From: Spinellus fusiger | Taxonomy: Eukaryota > Mucoromycota > Mucoromycetes > Mucorales > Phycomycetaceae | Direction: 5' to 3' | NCBI GenBank assembly: GCA_025094145.1 | Contig: JALLLS010000028.1 | Span: 248,001 to 312,000 of the forward strand | Length of the DNA stretch: 64,000 nt | The notes under the pieces: model-generated | The model's database searches: none | What the model was told of the DNA's origin: nothing | The model's input: only the letters and a program-made list of their open reading frames with translations | In this document: piece after piece, positions 21,413 through 32,712 of the stretch | How positions within the stretch are numbered: the first letter of the stretch is position 1 | How the letters are laid out: each line of letters opens with the position of its first letter | Program-made: the position numbers and the translations under genes

Positions 21413-23604
21413 GTTTAAACTTGGCTTGTCCATCTTACAGGTTTCTTTTTATGTTGAATAACTTTACATGTACCGCTGTTTACTATTAGAACCAAAAAGC
21501 ATTGCTTGTATAACAGTGTTTTACCTTTTCTTCAATTTCTTCTGTTCTTGTGTTAATTCTTTTATTATTATTATTTCCGCCCCGTTAAGCAGTATGTTGG
21601 CCATTTCTACATTATACCATTGTCTGTCTTGACAGCCATTAAACCAAAGGGCGCAACTCTTTTATTATAAAACCCAAACAAGTAAAGTACATAATTGAAA
21701 GCGTATGTCAAATACATGTTTATCTTTTTAAATATCAACAGTCTTAGACAAAGAGAAACCTATAATATTTTTATCACAGTCCTTAGCTTCAACTTCTCTA
21801 CTTGACGGTCTCTTTTAAAACCAGTGAAGCATTGTCTTTTCTTATTACTACATCTTATTTATTGAAAATCTCCTTCATAGCGTATTGTTACTGTAAAGAT
21901 ATGAGTTGTTTCAAATCGAGTTGCACTGCTGTTTTCAAATTTTCTTTCAAATCCAAAGTAAACTTGCTTTCACAAGTAAGAGCTTGGGTGAAGTTCTCTT
22001 ACCCTTTTATTCTTATTATTATTTTTTAAAAAAAACTGCGACAATAAAAGTTAGAGTGACTAAAAATTTAGTCAAAGCGGCAAGATTCTTAATACAAGCA
22101 GTAGACAAAGAGCCGATATAACCCTTTGTAGGGCTGTCTTTGAGGGAAGACTCGGTAGAGAGATACTCATTAAAAGCAGAAAAATTAAGGACAATGCAGA
22201 TGGAAAAATAGGCATTATTTGAAACATTTTAGCCTATAATAAGTTGTAAGATAGCATTGTTGCAGTTTGAATTACTTTAGTCACTCTGACTAAACAAGTG
22301 ACTTGCTGAAATTTCGTTTTGTTCTGTTTTGCCTGAATATAAAAACCTGCCAACCATACTGTCTGTTGTTCTTTGTACTTTCTACCATCTTTATTTTTTT
22401 TGCCTCTGTCTGGCATATCAACCAATAGTTGTGATCTGTTTGGTGTTTGTGCCTATTTATTGTAGCTGACATAGTAGTTAGTTTCTTTTATATCTTTATT
22501 CTGTTTAAATAAACCCATTGAATCCGTTACAGCACACAAAAATCTGCGTTGTGTTATAGAGCTGAAATCAGTGAAGTCTTTATTATTAACAATTTTTTTA
22601 CTGACAAAAAATTATACATGAAAAAAAAAACATTTTCAATGAATGAGCTCAGCTTGACAACCTTCACAATGATTTCCTTATATTTTGGATTGGTGAAAAT
22701 TTCAAGATATAGTTTGCGTGTGAAGCACTTATGGCCTTCCTTCTAAGCTTGTTTTTAGTACTTCTTAAAGAATAGGCTTGTTGTTCCTGTACTCTTCAGA
22801 TCTAGCACTACTGCTGTTCTCTTCAAGACACATTTTCTTTCTCTATCTTTGTCTTTATATTCTCTTTTTCCATTGTTTTTTTCTCATGTTATTTTGAATA
22901 AGATTACATTGAATTATCTTGATATGTGCACATATATATAAAATAGTCAGTGGATGTTCAACTGCCTATACTTGAATAAATATTTTCATCAGGCATTGTT
23001 TCAACACAAATGCGTTGAGAGCAATATTACACATAAAAAACTACGATTTGGATAGATTAGTCTATAATTTATTTGAAATTTCCAATAATGTATCCTATCT
23101 CATATAATAATTTTGCTAGAACTCAATGTTAGCCATTTTACATAATGTCATTATGCAAGATCTCTTTATCAGTACATTAAAAATGACTTTGGCATTTGAA
23201 TAAAAACCCTAAGTCAATGCTGTGTAACATATTTGATTTAAAGGCAAATAGAGTAGCTTATCACTATTAAGAAAAGTTGAAGCATGTTTTCTAGATAACT
23301 GTTTACATCTCTCAATTTTATACAAGAATAATGAGAAAAGTATTTTTATTGGATCATTGTGGGGTCAACATGTAATTTATGCCTGTTCTCCTTTAATACT
23401 AAATATTAACTTTCGTCCTAACTTATTCTTTTTCTATAAATCTTCTCTCACTGACACTGCTTTCAAGATAAATTTATAGCACAGTCTTCATGTCTAGTGA
23501 CTATTGTTCTGATTTATAGTTATATCTATATATCTATTATTGTTTTCGTTTTCAATTGTTATATTATTAGCATAATTCTGTTAATCCAAAAATTGCTTTT
23601 TAGA
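21413..23604. other. No confident gene; scattered repeat debris
   Basis: Short frames (for example 21802-22029, 22549-22746) have no recognised motif. The segment 22248-22330 resembles 50723-50800, beside another Fanzor fragment (shared GTGAAATTTCGTTTTGTTCT-like core). The rest is AT-rich. Confidence 0.45.
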
Positions 23605-24838
23605 TACACACCAGGAGATTTTTCTGGCTTTTAGGCGGTGATATCTCCTTCCTTTCTAGACATAAAATCTATTGCTTTTTATAGAAATATATTTAAAATC
23701 AAAAGGTTTGCAAGTATCTAAATCATTATTTCCTTTTGTAGTATACCTCACTATCAAATTGTATTATCAATAGAATATATTGTTTATGAATAAAATTGTT
23801 TATTGTAATAGTATAGATAATACTATAGTATGACTATAGCTGCTGTCTAAGTGCATTCCCTCATAGCAATAGAATCCACAGCCTAAAGGCCTTGTGCTTT
23901 ATCCTTGGGAGATAGATAAATATGCTCAGGAGTATAGCATAGACATTATTGACCTTGTAGAAGACTACTTGAGACTGACTTGAAAGGAGTCTTTACTTGC
24001 CTAATAACAATACATTGAGTGTCTTGTGGAATACAATGAGCTTAGGCCCAGATGAAGACACTGCTTACCTTTTTATCACTAGAATAGCCTTTGGTAGTGT
24101 CTATCATCTCCTTCTATTGTTTCTCTTTGTTAATAATAGCACATTACCTTGCTCAGATATGCTCATCTTGACAAGTACTTAGGCCTTAAGTTGTATGGAC
24201 AGTGTGGGAGATAACAAAAGAAGGGGAATATCAAAACAAATAATAATATTTTATCTATTATTCTGGTAATAAACTACACCATAGCCTCCACTCATAAAAT
24301 TCACAAGTCAAACAATTCACACTCTATTTGCCTTGAGCCTAAGAGACAGTATTAGAAACAATACTTTGTAATCATTAAGCACCACTGTTAATACCAGTTA
24401 CAATAACATAGTTACTGAAGTGATCATCAATATTGAGTCAATAAATAGCTATACTACTCTTAATATAAGTAAGTTTGGTTCTATTTTATAGACAATGACC
24501 ACTAGAGCTAACTCTATAGGTTCTGTAATACATCTTTCTTAAGCAGTATTATACTGCAAATACTGTAGGCTTAAGGATAACATATTATGTTAAACAATAA
24601 ATGCAGTGACCGAGTTGTAATATTAAGTGAATTCTGGTTCTATTTCTTGTCTTTACAGCCAATTCTATACTTTTTAATTGCAAAGTCAATCGTCATTGCT
24701 AGAATAGGCAATTAGAGTTTGAAATTGTCCATTTAGACAGCGAAAAGGCCTTTTTAAACACATTAGCCAATCATGATGATACTGTGATCTTATTCTCAGT
24801 ATATTTCTTTATATATCTCAATAATCTCCTGGTGTGTA
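23605..24838 (+). mobile_element. Non-autonomous terminal-repeat element, type I ends
   Basis: A 1234-bp element with ends TACACACCAGGAGATTTTTC and AATCTCCTGGTGTGTA. It has the conserved left and right regions of the Plavaka-like family but no transposase. From about 23693 to 24823 it is essentially identical to 28882-30012. The small open frame 23997-24182, repeated at 29186-29371, looks non-coding. Confidence 0.85.
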
Positions 24839-25175
24839 TTCAATAAAAATTCAGAATATCTAAAAAAAAATAAAAAAATCTAATTCATCTAAAAAAATTT
24901 GCGAGAACGTCTGAATCTTAAGTTAGAAGCTGTAGTGTCTCGTAGGTCACTCACTCACTCACTCACTCATTTTGAATCACAGCACCTCTAGTTTTTTACT
25001 CTAAGGTCCGACCATTTATGAACTTGCTAAGAGTTTATTTTTATTTTTTCCCTTCTTTGAATTTCTTCAAGGTGCAATACTTTGTGAAGGAAAAGGGGCC
25101 TGCCTTTACATATATTTATTTATTTTTCCTATACTCTCCTTGTCATTCATAAATAATAATAATACTTTATATTTG

Positions 25176-27416
25176 ATGCCCTCGCATATTCATACACACA
25201 CACTACCTTCTGTTCAAGACAAGTCAATCAATACCACTTGCCAGTCCCAGTCCCAGCCTCAACTTCAGCTATCTGTCAATGATCTCCTTTATCCAAACAA
25301 GACAGCAGAAGTTCTTCTCGATAAGCTGACACCAGAGCAATTAAGTGCCATAGAACAGGCACTCTATAAACTAAAAGAGAAAAAGCAATATAATCGAACC
25401 GAGTCTTTACCAATACCTACAGCAGTTCCTCCTGTACCTATAGCACCAACAGAAGCAGCAGAAACGGCAAAGACATTTCTCTCGAATCAAAATGATACTT
25501 CAACTTTACCTAGATTAGCGTTGTTTGAAGATACATCACAACCCTATGCTACTTCCATAATAGACCCACTCACATCCCTATCCACCGCAACAGCAGCAGC
25601 AGCAACATCCAACTGGGTATCTACAGCAACACAAGTGGCAGAAGCATTAGCGGAAGCTATTTCATCCCAACCCCAAAATCTGTCCACCCTTTGTCCCGAA
25701 GTACTCAAAGTATCTGAAGCCAAGCCACTCTATTCAGCCTCTGGTTCACAAGAACCGGCTACTGAAGTTCGAGAAGGAGTAGAGTGGGTGAGCTTTGTCT
25801 ACTCTCATCTCCGTACACTTCGCAGATACTGCATTCGAACAGACCTTGGATCCGTCAACATGAGTCTGTTTGATGAAAAGTTTAAAAAAGACAACTGTGT
25901 AAGTATTTATGCTGTGCAACCTAGTTCACTGAAGGAGAGGGAGGGATCTGACATGATCCTTGTAGATCTATCCACGTGCCAACTTATCAAGAGAAGCGTA
26001 CCAAGGCAATCGATGGAACTATGAGACAGAATGCAACGAGTTGGGATGGCGACTGGCTTGGTTGAACCAAAACGAAATTGCCGGGAAGAGAGGCCTTATT
26101 CAGCGTGCGGTTGATTCTTATCGTAATCGATACCCCAGCATGCGATCCAGAAGAGTTGCACGCCAGGAGAAATTGTTAAGAGGCACGCTTAGAAAAAGAA
26201 AACATCGAGAGTATGAAGATGAAAGTCCAACGCATTCCCGTGCCAGCACACCCTTGACAGAAGACAGGTGGCCAAAGACTATGCTTATTGAGGATGAACT
26301 TCTTTGGCGTCTTAAGATTGATATTGATTCTGTACCTTTAGCTACTATCGATATGACCTTCCGCAAGAACAATTGTGTCTTTCCTAGAGCCCTTCATATG
26401 ACTTCCACTTCTCCTTGTATTTCAGATCGACAGAGAGATGAAGCCAAATGCAATGAGATTGGATGGCAGCTTGTAGGTTGATGTACTATTGTTATTGCTA
26501 TTGTTATTGCTATTGTTGTTGTTGTTGCTGTTACTATTGTTGTTACTATTGTTGTTGCTGTTGCTGTTGCTGTTGCTACTGCTGCTGTTGTTATTGTTGT
26601 TACTGTTGATATTGTTGTTATTGTTATTGCTGTTGAAATCCTTTTATTCATACCTGTCTATATATATATACTTATGTGTGATGTATTTGTTGATAGGCTT
26701 GGTTAAACCCACGTCAGCTCGCCAACAAAAAGAGTCTATTACAGCATGTCCTTGATCTTTTCCGAAATCAACACACACCCCATCTTCGACCACGCAAATA
26801 CTCATCACGAATATCACCCATCGGCTCGCCCTTTTCCTTGCCTCATCAACCACCCTCACCTCATATCTCTGAAATCCTATCCAACACGTCTTTTATAACG
26901 CATACCACCTCTACTTCTACTTCAATCTCTCATGCCAGTGATACCTCTAGAAATATGTCTATCAGTGCATCTCCAGACACACCGCCAGCTCCCGACGATG
27001 ATGCCCACTCTTTCTACAGTGGCACAACAGCCACACTCGACTTCCATGACTGTTTCTCGCCTTCTGGACAGGCCTCTTCTCTTCATTCTTCTCCAGCCGA
27101 ACAAATGAAATCAGAATTCAATGTCTTTGGCAATGTTCTAGCCACACTTCCCTGTCACACATCGGGATCTCTCTCTCTTGTCTCTGATGATTTATCAGAA
27201 AAGACTGTCTGTGATGCGTCTACTGCACTTCCCTCGGTCACTGGTCTTGCCTTGACACTGGAAGCCATGTACCAACATGCCATGATGGTTCATTCGACAG
27301 GTAGCCTGTTTTCTGATCTTGCTTACTGCGGGCCAAAGTACGAAAACATCAGTACAGAGATGGATGATTTTGAGGCCAATCCACTCATAAGCCAACTTTT
27401 CAAACATCCTGCATGA
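25176..27416 (+). CDS. DUF8032 protein with two domain copies
   Basis: Three exons (25176-25898, 25966-26472, 26697-27416), all phase 0, give 649 residues. Before the first domain is a low-complexity region rich in Gln, Ala, Ser and Thr. Domain 1 spans the first intron: WVSFVYSHLRTLRRYCIRTD, then IYPRA, YQGNRWNYETECNELGW, GKRGLIQRAVDSYRNRYP. Domain 2 follows and spans intron 2: FRKNNCVFPRALHM, CNEIGWQLAWLNPRQLANKK. Such domains occur in fungal proteins of unknown function, which look nuclear or regulatory, but no activity is established here. The C-terminus is Ser/Thr-rich and disordered. The start is the first ATG in the frame. Intron 2 carries a long trinucleotide run. The gene sits alone between two identical-interior transposable elements. 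Confidence 0.85.
26478..26638. repeat. TTG/ATT trinucleotide-type run in intron 2 of the DUF8032 gene
   Basis: About 160 bp of interleaved TTG, CTG and ATT triplets. Open frames through it (poly-Leu on plus, poly-Thr/Ile on minus) are artefacts, since the donor GTAGGT at 26473 and acceptor TGATAG at 26696 bracket it. Confidence 0.9.
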
Positions 27417-28793
27417 CTCTTTAAATAAATAAATAAAAAAGTAGATCCAGAAGAAAAAGAGTAAACTTAAAGTCATCAGATGAAAATAAAGCCTGGTGCA
27501 CTGAACAGCAAGTCATTCTACTTGAAGAACCTCTTGCAGCAAGAAAGAAAGTGTTATCAGTGCATTACGGGCTTTCTTTTTCTTTCTTCCAATGCTTATG
27601 AGTGGCTTGGGATCTTTCTCCCCACTGGATACTCTTGCTCATAAGGATCTGTTCATCCCTAGGCTGTGTGTTTAATATGGACGAGAGATGCTTGAATGAT
27701 CCCACAGATAGCACACCTATAGGGTATACACAATAAAGACATTATTATTGATACTAAAGTAGGACCAATGGAGTGATCATTTAAGTTGAATAGGCGTTGC
27801 CACATGGCAAAAGAATAGTCTTTATCCCCTGTTCATACACTATAGAATGATAAGCAGGGTCCTTTGTATCTCACCAAAAGACAATTCACTGTCCTTCTGA
27901 TATATTCTGATTCTACTGAGTGTTTTTTCTTTCTTTCATTGTGCCACTATCACTCAGTGTCATTGAATAGCCCTAAGCCCATGAGGATCCAGCTCTCTGG
28001 ATTATGGTATGGGACTGTAGGGCGGTGGATGAAATGCGTATTCTTTATCATCCCCCTTAGCCATCCCTATGTTTCTTGGGTTTATCGTATAATTTAGTAC
28101 CCATGGCTAACATTCTTATTACACACAATACCCACTGTTTCATCCTTTAACTGTGTACCTCTCTTTCATGAGCTGATGGTCAGCTGATGTATCACTATGT
28201 TCAAAGGGGGCTCTGTTCTAGTCTATTAAGGAGATGAAAGAAGATAGTGAGAAGGATACTCACGAGCAGATGACACTCTCCACTTGCTATTGATGGTATC
28301 CTATACGTAATTTCTGTGTTTCTTTCTTCTTTTCCTATAATACAATACTAGTTACTGAAAAGAAAATAATAGGAACATCTTCACCATCTCTGCCAAAACA
28401 GTCAGAGCAGTGGTGGGGGTTTTCTGAACTGCTAGTATCAGTGGAACAATGTCATTTTCACTCTATTTCTACTTGCATTTCTTTCCTTCTCTCCCTCTCT
28501 GTCTGTCTGTTTGTCTATTGTGTGCTATCCAAGAGATAGTGGTAATGATAATAATGGTAATGATAATAACATGCCTAGTTCTAGCCACATTCAATATTGG
28601 GTGTAATATTGTTAAAGTACAAATGCTCTTTCTATCTTTAAGAGAATCTTGGTGCATAAACCGGGTTTCCAGTGGGTAGGACAAGGCTATTCATTTAGAC
28701 TGAACTGTGCCTATTTGTGCAAAAAAAAAGAAAAAAAAAGGACATCATTATGAGATGTGTACTACAGATGTGTCTTATTCCGTACTCAACAAG
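27417..28793. other. No gene seen
   Basis: 1.4 kb downstream of the DUF8032 gene. It holds its presumed 3' UTR and spacer with short frames of no recognised content (27864-28097, 28449-28679). Confidence 0.5.
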
Positions 28794-30027
28794 TACACAC
28801 CCAAATATTTTTTGGCTTTTAAAGGGTAACACAACCACCTGTTTAAAGAATACGAATGTTTCCCTTTTATAGAAATGTTTTTTAAAATCAAAAGGTTTGC
28901 AAGTATCTAAATCATTATTTCCTTTTGTAGTATACCTCACTATCAAATTGTATTATCAATAGAATATATTGTTTATGAATAAAATTGTTTATTGTAATAG
29001 TATAGATAATACTATAGTATGACTATAGCTGCTGTCTAAGTGCATTCCCTCATAGCAATAGAATCCACAGCCTAAAGGCCTTGTGCTTTATCCTTGGGAG
29101 ATAGATAAATATGCTCAGGAGTATAGCATAGACATTATTGACCTTGTAGAAGACTACTTGAGACTGACTTGAAAGGAGTCTTTACTTGCCTAATAACAAT
29201 ACATTGAGTGTCTTGTGGAATACAATGAGCTTAGGCCCAGATGAAGACACTGCTTACCTTTTTATCACTAGAATAGCCTTTGGTAGTGTCTATCATCTCC
29301 TTCTATTGTTTCTCTTTGTTAATAATAGCACATTACCTTGCTCAGATATGCTCATCTTGACAAGTACTTAGGCCTTAAGTTGTATGGACAGTGTGGGAGA
29401 TAACAAAAGAAGGGGAATATCAAAACAAATAATAATATTTTATCTATTATTCTGGTAATAAACTACACCATAGCCTCCACTCATAAAATTCACAAGTCAA
29501 ACAATTCACACTCTATTTGCCTTGAGCCTAAGAGACAGTATTAGAAACAATACTTTGTAATCATTAAGCACCACTGTTAATACCAGTTACAATAACATAG
29601 TTACTGAAGTGATCATCAATATTGAGTCAATAAATAGCTATACTACTCTTAATATAAGTAAGTTTGGTTCTATTTTATAGACAATGACCACTAGAGCTAA
29701 CTCTATAGGTTCTGTAATACATCTTTCTTAAGCAGTATTATACTGCAAATACTGTAGGCTTAAGGATAACATATTATGTTAAACAATAAATGCAGTGACC
29801 GAGTTGTAATATTAAGTGAATTCTGGTTCTATTTCTTGTCTTTACAGCCAATTCTATACTTTTTAATTGCAAAGTCAATCGTCATTGCTAGAATAGGCAA
29901 TTAGAGTTTGAAATTGTCCATTTAGACAGCGAAAAGGCCTTTTTAAACACATTAGCCAATCATGATGATACTGTGATCTTATTCTCAGTATATTTCTTTA
30001 TATATCTCAATAATCTTTGGGTGTGTA
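28794..30027 (+). mobile_element. Non-autonomous terminal-repeat element, type II ends
   Basis: A 1234-bp element with ends TACACACCCAAATATT and AATCTTTGGGTGTGTA. Its interior (about 28882-30012) is essentially identical to that of the type I element at 23605, 5189 bp upstream in direct orientation. The first 85 bp and last 15 bp differ and are of the other terminal subtype. Confidence 0.85.
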
Positions 30028-30903
30028 TGTAGAAAGAGAAAAAGAAAAGGAGTGCATTCAACACTTGTATAGGGAATAGTTATAATGAAGTGACAAGCAA
30101 ACTTTATATGTGTGTTGATGTCAATGTGAACACAATCCCATCAGAAATGTCTTTTTCTCTTTCTATTGCCTATGCCTATGCCCAGGAGGAGGACTGCGCA
30201 TGAGAGGACTGTGAATTCCCACCGACATTGACTGAAAGGTTATCTTTCACAGCCCAACAATGGACTCAGATGGACTAAAATAAATGTTGATCTTGAATTG
30301 CAACGCCATCCGATGGAAAGGATGCCTGTAAAAACTCATTTTCAATGTCCATCCCGACATGCCAAGATGGAGAGTCCAACAAGAGTGTTTTTTGTTTTTT
30401 TGTTTTTTTGTTTCTATTCTTCCTATTCACTTTAGTTCAATACAGACAGACAGATACCAATGGCTGATATTGACTCTTCTGTGGAGTGACTGATAGGTGT
30501 TTATCGACTGAATTCCAATCCTAAAGAAGTCTATTTTCCATGGATCAGTAGGAATGTATAAAATAAAACAATCACAGACCGGCCAATGCCTCATCCCAGG
30601 ACTATTTATTTCTATAGGGGAAAATAAGGGTCTATTTTCCAATGTTCTAGAGTGCATTCTATCCCAGTGCCATTTCACTCAAGGCCAGTGCTCTTTCTTC
30701 CTGCAACAGTACACCTCTCCTTCCTCTTGACCATTGGAAAATAGACAAGATGGTCTAAAGGACATGTTGTAGAGTGCACAGTGAAGAATTAAGCACCTTG
30801 TTATTGTTGATGTTTATCCATTCCATAAATGGTATTTTTGGAGACTATTTAAATAAAAAAGCACAGGTCAGTGTCCCCATCTTCCTACCATTTTGTTGTT
30901 GAC
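30028..30903. other. No gene; upstream region of the CRIB gene
   Basis: Contains a TTTTTTG run (30390-30415). A minus-strand frame (30427-30678) has no recognised motif. The promoter of the gene starting at 30904 is expected in the last few hundred bases. Confidence 0.45.
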
Positions 30904-31456
30904 ATGGGCAGTTCTATTTCCAAGGCTATTTCCCTCAAGCCATCTCTATTTCACACCGACAATGCCAGAGGATATCGCAATCCAACTGTAGGCTGCGAAT
31001 CACAACAAACACCCACACAACCCACACAACCCACACAACCCACACCACAGCACCACCAGAAGAATTCCAATAAAAAAATTATCTCCGTCAAGAAGAGAAA
31101 ACCTCGGTATAAAAGGGTGACAAAGAGTATTATTGGCAAACCTACGAATTTCAAGCACACTGGCCATATGGGTGCAGGAGAGATCAATACAGTAGAGGTA
31201 CCTTTTGTTTTTTGTTTTGTTGTTGATTGGCTGTGGTGTACGCTGCCTGTTTCGCTAACAATAACATCCGCCCTCCTGTCAATAGATGCACACACTGTTT
31301 GATATTGCTGCTCGTGTCAATACTCCCTCTGTCAAAATCAAACAAGGACAAAGACACTCGTCCCAGCAACCACACAAACAGTCACGTAAGACAGTGCCCA
31401 CCCATCTGACTACAGCCTTAGATCCCCCTTCATTACGTACACTGCTGGCCCCTTGA
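30904..31456 (+). CDS. Small N-myristoylatable CRIB-domain protein
   Basis: Two exons (30904-31197, 31286-31456), phase 0, 154 residues. The N-terminus MGSSISKA fits an N-myristoylation signal (Gly2, Ser6, Lys7). A low-complexity TQPTQPTQPT stretch is coded by a 9-bp repeat. A basic region (VKKRKPRYKRVTK) precedes a CRIB motif IGKPTNFKHTGHMGAG (consensus I-S-x-P-x2-F-x-H-x2-H-x-G), which binds GTP-loaded Cdc42/Rac GTPases. The layout suggests a membrane-attached effector in polarity signalling, in size and style like short Gic/SPEC-type CRIB proteins. No kinase or other catalytic domain is present. The ATG chosen gives the myristoylation motif. Confidence 0.75.
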
Positions 31457-31815
31457 GATGTCTATCACTGGCACCTGTAACTTGTATTTAGCCTTCATTC
31501 TAGCATTGATTCTTATTGGCCAATGAGCCTCCATTTCTATGAATAGTCCCTCCTCTGTATCATTTTCTAAGCCTATAGTCTAATCCAACCCTCCTTTATT
31601 GATTGTTTATCCATGCCAATGACACTCAGCTATCCATGTTACTTTATTCGTCCTAAACAACTCACTCTCTTCAGCAGTAACCGGCTGATGTGATTGGATG
31701 ATATGTTTTACCTATTCTATTGACCCAATATGGATAGAAAAATAAGAGCCAGAAAAAAAAAAGATTTTTCTACTTGCTTTCTTTTCATTTTCCTCATTCT
31801 CCTTCTATATTTCCA

Positions 31816-32559
31816 ATGAAGCTGTTCAAGTCCATCCATGATTTTGGCTATGAATGGAGTCTTGTTACTGCTGCCAACTGGAAGAAATACCCCAACGAGA
31901 ACTGCCCTCACGTACGCCATGTGGATGTTCTGAACCGCACGGTTGACCCAGAAACAGGTGTATTAACGACAGAACGATTGATTACAGTAGAGCAGAATGT
32001 CCCTAGACTCATTCTCAAGGTAATAAGCATACCACACCACACACACATACGTATATACACATATACACACACATATATATACACTACACCCACACATTAC
32101 ACACATGCACATGGTGTTTCCTTCATAGACTTGACAATGCTGGTTTTGTTGTGTAGTTACTCAGCACAAAAGAAACACAATATGTTCGTGAAATATCCAT
32201 CGTTGATCCCCGACAGAAAATGCTCACCATGAACAGTGTTAATCTTACCATGTCTAACCTACTGACCATTGAAGAACATACTACGTATTACCAGCACCCT
32301 GACCATAGAGAGCAGTAAGTCCTCTTTCTCTTTCTCTTTCTCTTTCTCCTTTAACCTATTGTCTACTCTTTCTTTTGTCAGAACCCAAATGTCACAACAG
32401 GCCACAGTGTCTGCAGGGTGTTTATTGTCTCGGTGGTCCAATACAGTAGAGGACTTTTGTCTCAACAGATTCAAGCAAAATGCTGCTGTTGGTAGAGAAG
32501 GATTTATCAAGGTCCTAGAGCGATTTGTTGCCATGGCAGAAAGTGGCCAGTCACCTTAA
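31816..32559 (+). CDS. UPS2: UPS/PRELI (Slowmo-type) mitochondrial lipid-transfer protein
   Basis: Three exons (31816-32019, 32157-32314, 32382-32559) with consistent phase give 179 residues, the usual length for UPS proteins. PRELI/MSF1 proteins shuttle phospholipids across the mitochondrial intermembrane space with Mdm35; Ups1 carries phosphatidic acid and Ups2 phosphatidylserine. Matching features are the N-terminal KLFKSIHDFGYEWSLVTAAN, WKKYPNE, VDVLNRTVDPETG, TERLITVEQNVPR, the central REISIVDP and NLTMSNLL, and the C-terminal SRWSNTVEDFCLNRF. The N-terminal wording (VTAANWKKYPNE) is closest to yeast Ups2/Ups3, so the symbol is a best guess within the family. Confidence 0.88.
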
Positions 32560-32712
32560 TTGTAAATTTCATTGCACATAACATCAATAAAAACTAGCAT
32601 TAGCCAATCACAGTCCTCTCTCTGTTTACTAGGCTTGCCATGTGATTTCTCTTTTTCTCTATTTTCTTCCTTTCTGACCTTGATTGTGGGTGTGTGTGTT
32701 GTGTGTCTTCTT

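Noticed and set aside
23997..24182. 61-residue open frame, repeated identically at 29186-29371
   Set aside because: It is part of the non-autonomous transposable element. The related copies at 3254 and 48268 do not keep the frame, so it is probably not a gene.
26489..26755. Poly-leucine open frame
   Set aside because: It lies in a trinucleotide repeat within intron 2 of the DUF8032 gene, bracketed by good splice sites.
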